This document shows positions 20,158 to 30,599 of a DNA stretch of 64,000 nt, piece by piece. The notes beneath the pieces were generated by a model. It saw only the letters and a program-made list of their open reading frames with translations, made no database searches and was not told the origin of the DNA. The number at the start of each line of letters is the position of its first letter. Within the stretch, counting starts at the first letter, position 1. The DNA is taken from contig NC_048537.1 in NCBI RefSeq assembly GCF_902806685.2, positions 8,950,720 to 9,014,719 of the forward strand. The letters run 5' to 3'. The position numbers and the translations under genes are program-made. The stretch is from Maniola hyperantus. Its lineage: Eukaryota; Arthropoda; Insecta; Lepidoptera; Nymphalidae.

Positions 20158-21503
20158 TTTTTCGGCTTATTGGTAGCCTTATTAGCGCCACTTTCAAGTT
20201 TTTGCAATCTTTCGTCAAACGAGGACATGTATTTGAGAATTTCATCTAGTTTGCTCTCCATATTTCCCTGGGGCAGTTTTGTGCTTGGCAAATTTCTAGA
20301 GACTTTTTGAGCATAAGTTTGATGTTCACTTTTGTTCGTGTCTTCATTAGTTTTATTTATATGGGAATTAGTAGATTTCTCAGGTTTCGATGAACGCTGA
20401 GGATAAGATGAGGATGATTTTGATGATTTTTTAAGATTCTTATTTTTTAGGATCTGCATTTCTTTGGCAACCATGCAACCCCGATAGTTAGCAGGGTGCG
20501 CTTCACCGCAGTGTAAGCATTTGGGTTTTTCTTCTGCTGGCTTAGTGCAGTCTCGAGTCAGATGTTTTCCTGTACATTTTACACACCTGGCCTCTCTGGC
20601 ACAGTATTTCTGCGTGTGACCATATGCTTGGCATTTTTTACACTGAGGTACCAGTTTTGATGTTTTGATAGGGTGAATTTCAACTTTACACCCTAGAATG
20701 TGTTTAATGTCATAAATTTTATTTATATCTTCTACATTATTAAATGTTAGAGTAAACATATTAAGCGGCTCTTTATTCTGCCATCTTAGTTTGTTCACTG
20801 CATTTTCTATTTTATAACCCTTGCTTTGAAGGTCTTCAATTATTCTTTTGGGCTGGCATGAGGCAGGCAATTTTTTAGCCATAACACGAATAGGTCTTTC
20901 TTGTTTATTCTCATAGGAATGCCACAGAAATTGATTTTGAGTTAAGATTTTCGTCAAGGATCGGTAGGTGTCCTCATTGGTAACGTTTATTTTGACATTC
21001 TTTGCGTTCATCATTTTTAATGTAAAATCTGATGAGGCTTCGGGAAGATTTCCTGACAGTAAGTCAAAAAATGTTTGATAGTTTTCCACACCGGACACCA
21101 TTATAGGCGGGGGTAGTGGTACTTTCTTAGTTTTCTTTTTTTCATTTTTACGCGTTTCTGTGTTTGACGTTTCGAATTCTCTACTCTGTGACAGAATGGG
21201 TGACGTGCTTAGTTTCCTTTTTTTCCTACTCTTCACTCTTATCCATTCTGTTTCTTGCGCAAGTTCCTCTTCGTCCGTATGATATTCAGCAGATGGACCC
21301 GAACTTTCTTTGTATCCGGACGTATCCATTGGGTTGTTATCCTTATTAGAAAGGAGCTTAATTTGTTTTTGGAGCTCCAAAATTTGCTGCTCCATTTTTT
21401 TAGTTATAAGCTGGAGTTTTTCATTTTCAGCTTTTTTTTCTGTAAATGCGTTAAAAAGCAAGCGCTCATTTTCCGTTTTTAATTCTATTTTTATATCGGC
21501 CAT
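20154..21503 (-). CDS. Jockey ORF1: gag-like RNA-binding protein with three zinc knuckles
   Basis: 449 codons from the first ATG (21503); the frame continues upstream without ATG. Order: a charged coiled-coil-like helix (about residues 7-55, rich in E/K/L/Q), an acidic then very basic linker (RVKSRKKRKL), a central domain of the type found before the knuckles in Jockey ORF1 proteins (about 135-285), then three knuckles: CKKCQAYGHTQKYC, CVKCTGKHLTRDC and CLHCGEAHPANYRGC (about 288-343). A Ser/Lys-rich tail ends in KPKK. It is expected to coat the element RNA and help strand transfer. The stop TGA overlaps the start of ORF2 as ATGA, suggesting ORF2 translation by re-initiation. The frame is complete, with no lesion seen. 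Confidence 0.93.
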   Translation of the reverse strand: MADIKIELKTENERLLFNAFTEKKAENEKLQLITKKMEQQILELQKQIKLLSNKDNNPMDTSGYKESSGPSAEYHTDEEELAQETEWIRVKSRKKRKLSTSPILSQSREFETSNTETRKNEKKKTKKVPLPPPIMVSGVENYQTFFDLLSGNLPEASSDFTLKMMNAKNVKINVTNEDTYRSLTKILTQNQFLWHSYENKQERPIRVMAKKLPASCQPKRIIEDLQSKGYKIENAVNKLRWQNKEPLNMFTLTFNNVEDINKIYDIKHILGCKVEIHPIKTSKLVPQCKKCQAYGHTQKYCAREARCVKCTGKHLTRDCTKPAEEKPKCLHCGEAHPANYRGCMVAKEMQILKNKNLKKSSKSSSSYPQRSSKPEKSTNSHINKTNEDTNKSEHQTYAQKVSRNLPSTKLPQGNMESKLDEILKYMSSFDERLQKLESGANKATNKPKK

Positions 21504-21687
21504 AGTTGCAGGAACCAAGTAGTATAGCGATGATTATTTATTTTATAATAAACCTGACGCGACGAAACGCGGAACTAGGTCATTTTGGCTCACGCACGGC
21601 CGCGGCGACGGACGGATCGCGGCGTCAGCAGTTTTCGCTGTTATTGCGGTAAAGACACGGTCGGTTCAAATGAAAACCAAACACTGA
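21504..21687 (-). promoter_or_regulatory. Jockey 5' UTR with internal promoter
   Basis: The element starts TCAGTGTTTGGTTTTC, which includes the arthropod initiator core TCAGT with the A at 21685. LINEs of this clade use an internal Pol II promoter built from a first-base initiator and a downstream element. A clear downstream element is not visible: the bases at +28 to +32 are GTGTC. The UTR is GC/CpG-rich (CACGGCCGCGGCGACGGACG), unlike the host DNA. Confidence 0.6.
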
Positions 21688-21699
21688 CGTTATAGCAAG

Positions 21700-21728
21700 T
21701 GATATTTAATTGCTTAAAACGCACATAA
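21700..21728 (-). mobile_element. SINE family 2, continuation beyond the Jockey insertion
   Basis: TGATATTTAATTGCTTAAAA and CGCACATAA continue the SINE body interrupted at 17224. The tRNA-like head is missing after about 21728, so this SINE was 5'-truncated before or at its own insertion. Confidence 0.75.
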
Positions 21729-21807
21729 GTAGCCATATAAAAATACAGACACCAGTAAAATAGCTAACTAAAGAAGTAAATGAATTTCATTTAAGTAGGC
21801 ATACTTT

Positions 21808-21895
21808 TTATCCCGAAAAAACAAAGAGTTCCAAACCTTCCAATGGGATTTTTTAAAACTTAAATTCACGCGCATGAAGTCCCTGCATCATGCAA
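21808..21895 (+). mobile_element. 3' fragment of the short CTAGT-type repeat
   Basis: It contains TTTTTATCCCGAAAAAACAA, AGAGTTCCAAAC, TGGGATTTTTTAAAACTTAA and ACGCGCATGAAGTCCCTGCA, in the order of the family seen at 58748. The 5' half is absent. Confidence 0.55.
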
Positions 21896-22146
21896 TACAA
21901 AAAAAAGTTTTTATAGTAAGTAGGAAAATATTTTTAAGGTCCCAAGAGCATCACCTAGAACCTAGAACGAAGTTTTGAATTCAATAAAGTTAAGTAATTA
22001 ACTTGAATATAAATTTTCTATAACAGCACTTTATTTTTTAAGCTTTAAGCTCTTCTCATTTACTCTACTTTTCTCTTACTACATAGAATATGGTTAATAA
22101 AATGCTACTAAGTACCTACTTATTAGAATTTCAAATCATCTTAATC

Positions 22147-22453
22147 GTCATGATCAACCCATCGCCGGCTCACTACTGAGCACGGGTATCCTCTCAGTAA
22201 GAGAAAGTTTGAATAGTCCACCTCGCTGGCCAAGTGCGGATTGGCAGACTTCACACAACTTTGAGAACATTATGGAGAACTCTCATCTCAGGCATGCAGG
22301 TTTTTTCAAGATGTTTTCCTTCGCCGTTAAAGCAAGTGACCTATTTTTTTTTAAACGCAAATAACTCCGAAACCGAGAGGTGCATGACCGGGATCGAAAC
22401 CCCGACTTCCCGAATAGGAGGCGGACGTCCTAACCACTATGTTATCACGACTT
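22147..22453 (-). mobile_element. SINE family 2, near full length
   Basis: On the minus strand the tRNA-like head has GATAACATAGTGGTTAGGAC (A-box region) and GGTTTCGATCCCGGT (B-box region, one inserted T). It is followed by TGCACCTCTCGGTTTCGGAG, GGAGAACT, TGGCCAGCGAGGTGGACTAT-like motifs and the end GGTTGATCATGAC. This is one of the most complete copies in the window and defines the head of the family. Confidence 0.85.
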
Positions 22454-22677
22454 TTTGAATTTCCAAATTTAACTATAATTTTCTCAAAATCACAATTATT
22501 TAAAAGCCAGAAAGCTGCGAATAAAGTTTCCTTAAATAAATTAGTGCCGACTTTTCAATCGTCAAATAAAATCTAAGGAATAAAGAGATAAAAGTTATTT
22601 AACGATTGATCAATCGGCTCTTAGAGTAATGACCTAGGATCATATGGAATTTCCGTCTTTCGCTAGACTTAACAATA

Positions 22678-22832
22678 GTCCGCGACAGGTTGAGATTGCA
22701 ATCGGGTATGAGGCGGGGAGACGCCCCGCACACCCGCACGTCATCCGCGCTCGCCCGCACCGTGAACCCGGGGGCTGTGCGGGTGTGCGGGGCGTTCCCT
22801 CCCCGATTGCCATTTCAATCTGTCGCGTACGA
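22678..22832. mobile_element. GC-rich 155-bp MITE, copy 1
   Basis: The left end GTCCGCGACAGGTTGAGATT and the right end, read as complement, CGCGACAGATTGAAATGGCA are imperfect inverted repeats. The inner CGCCCCGCACACCCGCAC also pairs with GTGCGGGTGTGCGGGGCG, so almost the whole element folds back. It is flanked by TA. GC content is far above the surroundings; the open frames across it come from composition and are not genes. Two more copies lie at 27581 and about 35160. Confidence 0.75.
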
Positions 22833-22839
22833 TACATAC

Positions 22840-24786
22840 ATTATTATCACACGAAGGTTGTCTGTCACCTGCACGTTCTAGGGATTATTACGTTACTTAG
22901 GATAATCGATACAAATAGAATCACGTTTGCATGTTCTGGTTTAATATAGATTGAACCTTCGTTAATGGTTCTATACATTTATTTACATATTAATTATGTT
23001 CCATATAAATATTCATTTAGCTTAGCAGCTTTATCTTTGTGCCAATAACGGTGAAACTGATGTCTAGACTCTAGTCTATACAACAAAAAATCCATACATT
23101 GCATTTAAAATTTAAATAGTCTCTACTTACTGCATAATTATAAAATTTTAATAGTTTGTCTTTTTATTTATTTGAACTGGCTTAATTGGTTGAGATAAAA
23201 TTCGCAGTGCGTAGGTAAGTAGTTATGTATTTATTGCTCTTACTTTTAAAACAAGCTCATACTTTTGTACCTACTAATATTTTTCTTTATTTAGGTATAT
23301 TCTCTTGTCTGACCAAATAACATATTGACCAATACTAAAAACTGATAACAAGACGTGCTTTGTTATTAATAACGTAAGACTATAATAATTGTACATATAT
23401 GTCAAAGTTTAAAGTAATTTATAAGAGGAAAGGTAAAGCATGAGGCCCCTCAGAGGTCAAATTGGTCGAAGAGACGGTAGACATTACTCACGTTATCTCT
23501 TAAATGCCTAAGGTGGTTCCCATTAGGTACGTCTATTTAATAAAAGAGGATATGCCGCTGTTTCCGTTTTCACAAGTATAATATAATAACCACTAATGGT
23601 GAGAGTCGTCTGCTTTTAGACATTTTAATCTTCAATAATAAAGCTTTTCACAAGATTCGAAAGACCAGTATATAACTACTACCCGAACCAGAACATATAG
23701 GTATGTAACAAAAAAAAATGTGTGTAAAAACGAAGTAAATTCAATGTTACTAGGTAGGTATACGTCTAAAAGAAAACTACAGCATCAATTCGCATATACC
23801 TATCTACTCGTACTTTCGTGCGTTCTGTATTTCCTTTCTTACTCATCAGCGAGACCGAATTTTAATATTATGAACGTAACGTAATGGGTACCGGCTATAG
23901 AGATAGAATTGTATATTTTTTAGACAAGTACAGTTAGTTTATTATGTAGCTGATAGATCTCTTACAATAGTTTACTAGTTTACACTTACGAACAAGTTAC
24001 AAACTAATCTTTGACCAGTAAAACATGTCAAATGTGAAACTTGTATTGTCCTTGTTTCAGACATACCTACATAGTTTGTCTCTCTCTTGTGTTAGCAAGT
24101 AGTAGAGCCAAAAAAGTTTTTTACAAGCTTTATAAATATCTAACTTTTGTTACAACTTCTTTTAAACTAAATGCATTGCTGTCATTTTAACATACAGTCC
24201 AAACAGAAACGCGGTGTTACAAAGATAATTTTTTTGTTGATGTTACATCAACAAAAAAGATAATTGATTCATCCATTGATAAATAATAAGGTATCTTATT
24301 AGATTTACCATCAGGAGCCCATAATTTGGCAGCAACTAGGTATTCCTAAAAGTGACTATATAGAATCTTTAATATAATCGATTTACATGGAGATTAAATA
24401 GAGGGGGGCCATTAAAAAATCCGCAATTTCATGTAGATACAGACACTTAATCGGCACAATTATGCAAATATGCAACGATGATTATGGCCTAGTAACCACA
24501 GGCTAGTTACAAGAATTTATAGTTTTACTTACTACACGTCGGGTCGGCTGGGCTGAATGTCCTCAGCCAGGCGTTGCTAATTACTTATGCCATTTAAAAA
24601 AATATAATGAATTGCCTTGGATAATCATAGCCACCTACACCCGTAATTACCTTCAGCGTAAATGTTAGAGTTTTACAAAGGCTTCTAAAGTGAAAAGTTC
24701 TACGGACAGGTTGTTCATTGTTGTGGATTTACTGGAACGGCTATTCCGAACAAAAATTGTCTTCTATGAAGCTGTCAAAATAAGTA
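22840..24786. other. AT-rich DNA without a visible gene
   Basis: I see no convincing exon or named repeat. One compact palindrome is present: TTTTTTGTTGATGT (24230-24243) is followed after one base by its exact complement (24245-24258), and AAAGATAATT flanks it on both sides. Confidence 0.4.
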
Positions 24787-24964
24787 CAGTACGCGGCAGA
24801 AAGTAATGTACATCGACCTTTAGAAGGAGATAGCTGATTTGTAGAGCACTGTCTGTCGTTGAGACCGACAAAACGTCACATAGGTGTGAGTGGCAGAGAC
24901 AACGCTCTACAAAGCCGAAATGTCATTCTGAATGCCGATGTACATTACTTTCTGCCGCGTACTT
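24787..24964. mobile_element. 178-bp MITE with 27-bp perfect inverted repeats
   Basis: GTACGCGGCAGAAAGTAATG... (24789-24815) is matched by its exact complement at 24936-24962. TA stands on both sides (24785-24786 and 24965-24966), consistent with a Tc1/mariner-type target duplication. A second, inner inverted pair (TTTGTAGAGC / GCTCTACAAA, near 24838 and 24905) lets the element form a long imperfect hairpin. There is no ORF. Confidence 0.8.
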
Positions 24965-27580
24965 TATGAGGATAACAAGTTGTAAAGAAAAACATATTTG
25001 CAAATTTCCGCTCCAAGCAAGACCACCGGATGGACACGCGTCCCGCATCTAAGGCACCTCCCAACTTATAAGCATGAGTGGCGGGAAAGAAGACGATGCA
25101 TATGACATGACACACCAACCACCAGACATGACACCCAACCCAATAGATATTTAAAGCTCCATAAACCGGAATTTACACCTAATATCATAAAGATATCAAT
25201 CCACTAGAGTTAACGTCTCAAGGCCGATGCTTAACAGGTGTGACCTCAGCTCACTGTAAAAGAAACGTGCGGAAATAATCAGCCCAGATAGCCAAGCTAC
25301 CTGGGCAAGCAAGGTCTGTCGGGGTACGTCCCGATAGACTTCTGCTATACAAGAAGACACCACAAATTTCCAAAAAACTTGTTCGGTTTAACAAGTCTAG
25401 TGTGTACCTACGAGAAGCCGTTCGTTGGTTCAAAGTGTTATCAACTATGGGATGAAAACATCGTCGTCTATTTGGTAGATATATATTCGATAATACCTAT
25501 TACGTGCCTCACACAAATCTCAATTTAGGTATCGAAAATTTTTCAAGTTTCGAAATATCACAGTGTCACAGAACTCCCTAATCTGTGGAGTTAGTATATT
25601 AGAACACGTCCATCATCCCACAGGAAAGCCACACCAAAAGTATGTACCTACATAACAATTTTCACGAAATTCTTTGTATATGCAATTATAAGTGCATTTT
25701 GCCGGTGTCTGTCATTAACTTAAACGTACGATGTTATTTTAAGGGCCGTAATGGCCGCTCCAGCCAGTCTCCGCATTTTTTTGAAACGCTCACGGAAAGC
25801 TATGCATTTAAACGCTTGAATTATGAAATTACAGTATTGAGGGCAACCCTGGGCTGATAGGAGGCTAAACGTGCGATTAAGGCAGTATCGTAAAGCTGTC
25901 ACTTTCAAGGAGAAATAATTATGAAAATTGCAGACGAGACGGAATCGAATCCACACTCCTCAGGCTACCGCTACAAGAGATCTGTAAATCCCACGTACCA
26001 CACTCTACTTCTTAATTTATATTGCTTCGTCTTATACCTAAAGTTCAATAGGTAGGTTTTTGAATATATTTTAAAGTTATGCCATATTCTTATAAAAATA
26101 TGAAAATTAATATTTTTCTGTCTATCTATCTATTCGTTGCCTATGAGTTCGCACATCACACATCCGATTGAGTTGAAACTTTGTACAGCTACACTAATTT
26201 ATAAATTGACTTTCTCGAAAAAACCGTTACGAAATATGTATTGTTTATAAACAATACATTATGCGTCTAATAAAAGTGAGGGTTATATTTCTTTTTTGTT
26301 TGCAATCATATCCCAATACGTTGTGCAAGTTCGACACCCAGAAACAATGGTCGTCTATAGATCAAATCGCTGTATTGATTCACAATGCGTAAATTCATTC
26401 TGTTATGACAGGCGAGCATAAATTCGCGGCAGGACCCTCGGAGGCTGCGAAACAATACGTATCTCCCCATTGAAGCTGTGAGACATTATCATAGGCCGCT
26501 ATAAAAGTTATGGACAGAGGCCGAAGAAAAGGGTATAGATACAACAAAAGCTGAAGGGGTTGCAATTTCATATTTAATTATTTATTTAAAACGAGAAATG
26601 ATCAGATAGCTGTATATAGCTTTAGTTATTTTGAAATATTTACATATGTAGTTAATTCTTCGTGTGGATTGAAAAATTGGTAAAAAAATTTACCCACGAC
26701 TGATCGGAGTCGGTGTAGATATGCGTTTGACGTTAGATGGTATGTGTGTTTCTTTGTTTATTTGTATGTTTTTGCAGTTTTTGTAATAGTTAAAATTATA
26801 CCATTTTGATAACTATACATGACCATTTTTAATACGGTTTTTAAACGGGTTTTCAAGTACGTACTATTACTACTGGATAGGTCCTTATAGTTTATGTTTT
26901 TATTATATTATGTTAGTATTATGTTTTATGGCTATAGGTCATTATAGCGTGTAGTACAGACAAGTATTACCTACTGCCCACCTAAACCGTAAGGACTAAG
27001 AATCTGCCGATTGTAAGGTTTTGTTACTAAAAGGTGTAAACTTTGTTATAATTTGATAATACTCTCAGGTATCAATTCGTCGACCTCATGCTGTAAAGGC
27101 ACTGCCACACAAGTATCATCTCATAGCAAGTTTTTAGAAATATTTAAGGTATTTTAACGGGTAAAATATCCTTGGGTATAGGTATAATATAGCCTACCAG
27201 GGAAAGCTATCGTTCGTCGTGGGTTTTTAAATTTTTCATTTTGTATATTGTTAAAAATACGAGTAGGTTAAGGTATACCTACTTGAAAAAAATAAAATAA
27301 AATTATAATCTCAAGGTAAGGTGTACCGAGTTAAACACCTGAGTTAAATAACCGCAAAATTATAGGTTGTAGTCACAGCAGGCAAGCTCGTGCACTCTCC
27401 CTTTACAATAGATTTGGAGCCGAGTGGTGAACACTGATCGCCAAATTACGGGGTAAAGTGTCATAAACACAGGTTACGGAGACCAATATTAGACGACATT
27501 TGATATTTATTATAGTAAACCACATTAACAAAATTGGAAGTTACATACTTATTCGGATATTTAAAATGAATGTAAGTATA
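24965..27580. other. Unique DNA without a supported gene
   Basis: Mostly AT-rich. About 25720-25990 on the minus strand has a B-box-like GGATTCGATTCC after a tRNA-like GTAGCCTGAGG and may be a third, diverged SINE family. About 26390-26520 is a GC-richer unique patch. A 24-bp perfect palindrome lies at 26236-26259. No exon with good splice sites was found. Confidence 0.3.
26236..26259. repeat. 24-bp perfect palindrome
   Basis: The 24 bases, beginning ATGTATTGTTTA, read the same on both strands and centre on TTTATAAA. Each half contains TGTTTA/TAAACA, a forkhead-like core, so the site could bind a dimer. It could equally be chance in AT-rich DNA or a hairpin remnant. Confidence 0.6.
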
Positions 27581-27655
27581 GTCGGCGACAGGTCGAGATG
27601 GCAATTGGGGTACGGGGTGTACTTACCCCAATTGCCATCTCAATCTGCTACGTAC
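27581..27655. mobile_element. GC-rich MITE family, shortened copy 2
   Basis: The ends GTCGGCGACAGGTCGAGATG and (complement) GTACGTAGCAGATTGAGATG match copy 1. The middle is reduced to CAATTGGGGTA...TACCCCAATTG, a perfect inner stem. TA on both sides (27579-27580 and 27656-27657). At 75 bp this is about half the length of copy 1. Confidence 0.7.
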
Positions 27656-28043
27656 TATGATTTTGTTTTTTGTTTTTTTTTTTAACCTGCAGTATTAATG
27701 CTGTGACTGGGGGCGCTTTTGATCTTGTGCCATGTGGATTGTGGGTGCATAAACTCATTTTAAGTAAGTAATTATCTAATCAGGTACTAACTATGCTAAC
27801 TACAAAGTACTACTAATTTTAAGTTTGTTTATGTTCTCAGCACACAATACGTACCACCAACACACAATACCACTCAAATCCTCTAGAACTCACTCAACGT
27901 ACATACTCCGACACCGCCGAAGCATCCTCGGAGGTGTAGACTCCACAATGGACAATTGCAAAATTATGCAATTATAGCGAATTAGGCTTGTGGTTCGTTG
28001 ATGCTATAGTCTTTGATTGTATGACTAGGTTGGTACACAAGTA

Positions 28044-28247
28044 CCGTTATTATAAATGCGAAAGTGTGTTTGGTCGTTGGTTTGTCCTTCAATCACGTCG
28101 CAACGGAGCAACGGATCGACGTGTTTTTTTGCATGGGTATAGTTTAAGACCTGGAGAGTGACATACGCTACTTTTTATCCCGGAAAATCAAAGGGTTCCA
28201 CGGGATTTTTAAATTCACGCGTACGAAGTCGCGGGCATCAGCTAGTA
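28044..28247 (+). mobile_element. Short CTAGT-type repeat, near full length
   Basis: It runs from CCGTTATTATAAATGCGAAA to GCGGGCATCAGCTAGTA. The 5' half is a variant (GTTTGTCCTTCAATCACGTC, CAACGGAGCAACGGATCGAC) shared with copies at 45019 and 48403. The 3' half (TTTATCCCGGAAAATC, CACGGGATTTTTAAA, ACGAAGTCGCGGGCATCAGC) is common to all members. Confidence 0.75.
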
Positions 28248-28479
28248 GTACATACTGTCTCTCTTGCTTTGTATTAAACTTAGCAAAGAAAAACGAAATT
28301 TGCTACTAAACTCAATGATAATGAAAATATACACCCTAAAATAAAATATGTATCTTTAAAATATTAGGTACCTAAGTAACTTAATAGTAAACATACATAC
28401 CTCTTCAATAATTAGAACACTAAGCGCAACGAAATTCGATACGCCTGCGGTAAGAATCTAATTATAAATATTCGATAAT

Positions 28480-28860
28480 GACAACATTCGTCGGTTGCAC
28501 AAAACCCCTTAAGCATTGCGGACCCTAATAAAGAGTTGGCTATAGCTATGTAAGAAAGCGGCAAAAAATTAAGAATCGCCCCGATGAGCCATTATCTTCA
28601 CATGTTAAAAATAATATGGTCACAGGGTAGTGTACATTCATGCAAGGAGCGTCCAAGAGCGCATTTGAATATTCCTTTGTGAGGGCCCCCTGCCTGCGCC
28701 GGACTTCACACGCTCCCGGCAGGTACCGCGCTACATCCCTTGCCGCGCTCCCTTCCTAATGCCGCATCGCAGTTTGCCAATACTGCGACCTAACAAGTTT
28801 GATTGTTGCGCGTGCATACGATAAATAAAGAACTGACAATTAGATCTACATCTACTGCTG
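28480..28860. promoter_or_regulatory. Unique GC-richer DNA, possible regulatory element
   Basis: Complex sequence with a GC-rich core (about 28676-28770, GGGCCCCCTGCCTGCGCCGG and CCGCGCTCCCTTCCTAATGC), no repeat motif and no convincing frame. Inference only. Confidence 0.2.
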
Positions 28861-29079
28861 CCAATGACCAATCTTTTAAAACTGTGTTTTTAACTTAAAT
28901 TCGAAATGTTGTTAATCTTGAAAATCAAAAGTGACAGCATTACGAAATTTAGCTATATCCATCAAAACATCTTCGTTCAAATGAGTCTTAATATATTAGA
29001 CCCCGAATACTGAAAGATTGATGAAGATAAAGTTTTATTAAATTAATGATTTTTGGCACCCCACGAAAAACAGTCACTT

Positions 29080-29214
29080 ACAGCCATACTCAGAGTCGCT
29101 TAATCGTTAGGTACTTAAGTTTAGTTAAAACGAGACAGAGCTATATCTCTCACATAAATCTGTCTCGTTTTAACTCAATCTTAAGTAACGATTAGCGACT
29201 CTGAGTACGGCTGT
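29080..29214. mobile_element. 135-bp foldback element
   Basis: ACAGCCATACTCAGAGTCGC at the left and GCGACTCTGAGTACGGCTGT at the right are inverted repeats with one mismatch. Pairing continues inward through TTAAxCGTTA, CTTAAG and GTTAAAACGAGACAG to a short centre, so nearly all of it is one hairpin of about 60 base pairs. There is no coding capacity. Confidence 0.75.
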
Positions 29215-29861
29215 TTATTAGTAGGTACCTACCTAGACCTACCTACTAAAGAAACTCTTATATTAAGAAATACTTGAAGGCATCAATAAGCTACAGTAGT
29301 TAGTCCATTTCCAAGAAATACATTTATTACTATTATTAAGCAAAAACCGAACGTTGTCATTTAAAACATGTAAGAATGTATGCTAACGTAACGTAACTAT
29401 CGTTTTGTATCTCTCATACTTATTTGAAGCAAGTTGTTGGTACATATTATGTTATACTATCACAAGTTAACGGTACTGCGGCTGGAGCTGTATTTTTTTA
29501 TAAGCGTCTGCCAGTTACGAAATCTTACGAAGTATCAAATGCCCACGAATTATTTTGATACACTAAACGCATGTTAAAAAAACAGATTTAACGGAGCCCG
29601 TATGTTACTTTGCTGCGCGTTTGTCATGATACATCAAATTAGCTAATATCAGGAACGCAAGTGTCAAGATTTGTTTGGCCCGATATTTGATGGACGCGCT
29701 AAACTACTCGTATGTGTTGTTGGAACACTGTGATTGTTACTTATAATATAATTATTATTAGTTGCCTCTATTGTAAATCAATACAAATTGGCGACTAATT
29801 TTTGTTAACGTGTCGAATGTATTGTCGCTAAAAGTTTTGGTTTTAAGTGTTATTTAATACT

Positions 29862-30306
29862 AGCTGACCCCCGGCTTCTCTCGTATAAAATTTAGAAAAT
29901 CGAGGTGGGGTTGAATTTCCAAAAAATCTTGAAACACGTAATTCTTCATTTGTGACCGAAAACTCAAATATGTACAAATTTTCATGCAAATACTTTAAAA
30001 ATGACGGACTTTCATGCAAACTTTCATCCCCTATTTAACCCTTTTGGTAGTAAAATTTTCAAAAAACGTAAAATACGTATTTTTTTATTTTTAAACGAAA
30101 GCTTAAATACCAATTTTTATAGATGTAACTTCAAAAATGACGGACTTTCATACAAACTTCCATCCCCCCATTTAACCCACTTAGGGATGGAATTTCTAAA
30201 AATCCTTGTGGATACTTACTCTTTACAAAGAACACACCTTCAAAATTTTATGTCTCTAGGTCCAGCGATTAATAACAATATCATATTTTTGTTATTTAAA
30301 GGATAA
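29862..30306 (-). mobile_element. Short repeat of the CTGACTGAC family, minus copy
   Basis: It reads from TACTAGCTGACCCCCGGCTT through GTGACCGAAAACTCAAATA, two AAAATGACGGACTTTCAT units and CATTTAACCCACTTAGGGAT to GTCCAGCGATTAAT. The same blocks are found in reverse order and orientation at 47517-48222. The 101-codon frame at 30001-30306 lies wholly inside this repeat and is not a gene. Confidence 0.65.
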
Positions 30307-30396
30307 TAAAATTATTGTTTCTGTCACCAATATGTTAAAACATAACACAAAACAGCTATAGTGCGTATAAGCACAGTTAACATTTTATTTTTACAG

Positions 30397-30588
30397 AAAA
30401 AGTTTGAAGTAAAACTCCTAATTTTACAACCGCATGTACATACAGATTTATTTATACCGTTAATTAATCGACTCTGTAATCCAATAGTGTTGTGTGAGAG
30501 AGAGAGAGAGCCAATGGAGCTTTTACAACATAAAGGCGAGGCATATGTTAGTGGTCGGCTTGAAACCAACGCCGTGTTTCGGAATTGA
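30397..30588 (+). CDS. Possible terminal exon, weak
   Basis: A good acceptor tract (CATTTTATTTTTACAG, AG at 30395-30396) is followed by 63 open codons in phase 0 to TGA (30586-30588). The peptide starts KKFEVKLLILQPHVHTDLF and includes CEREREPMELL from a GA repeat. No family is recognised. The base composition is not clearly coding, so this could be chance. Confidence 0.2.
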   Translation, partial: KKFEVKLLILQPHVHTDLFIPLINRLCNPIVLCEREREPMELLQHKGEAYVSGRLETNAVFRN

Positions 30589-30599
30589 AAGCCATTTAG

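Larger units (their letters stand above)
17225..21687 (-). mobile_element. Full-length, inactivated Jockey-clade LINE
   Basis: A 4.46-kb minus-strand non-LTR retrotransposon. In order on the minus strand it has a 5' UTR starting TCAGTGTTTGG (21687), ORF1 (21503-20154), ORF2 overlapping it by four bases (20157 to 17511), a 3' UTR with a 44-base tandem repeat, and a tail of 26-27 A (17251-17225). It is flanked by a perfect 12-bp target duplication. Known: ORF1 with CCHC knuckles plus an ORF2 of endonuclease and reverse transcriptase without RNase H is the Jockey arrangement. The full 5' end and intact duplication imply a fairly recent insertion, yet ORF2 is broken by one frameshift and lacks a few conserved residues, so this copy cannot move by itself. 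Confidence 0.93.

Noticed and set aside
21164..21522. Plus-strand ORFs opposite Jockey ORF1
   Set aside because: Antisense shadows of ORF1, with no start or codon support.
22640..22949. Overlapping ORFs of 63-101 codons on both strands
   Set aside because: They are caused by the GC-rich MITE at 22678-22832.
25720..25990. Possible tRNA gene or third SINE family on the minus strand
   Set aside because: A B-box-like GGATTCGATTCC is present, but no cloverleaf closes and no second copy was seen, so it is mentioned only within the regional entry.
30001..30306. 101-codon ORF
   Set aside because: It is contained in the minus copy of the CTGACTGAC-type repeat and includes its internal duplicated block.
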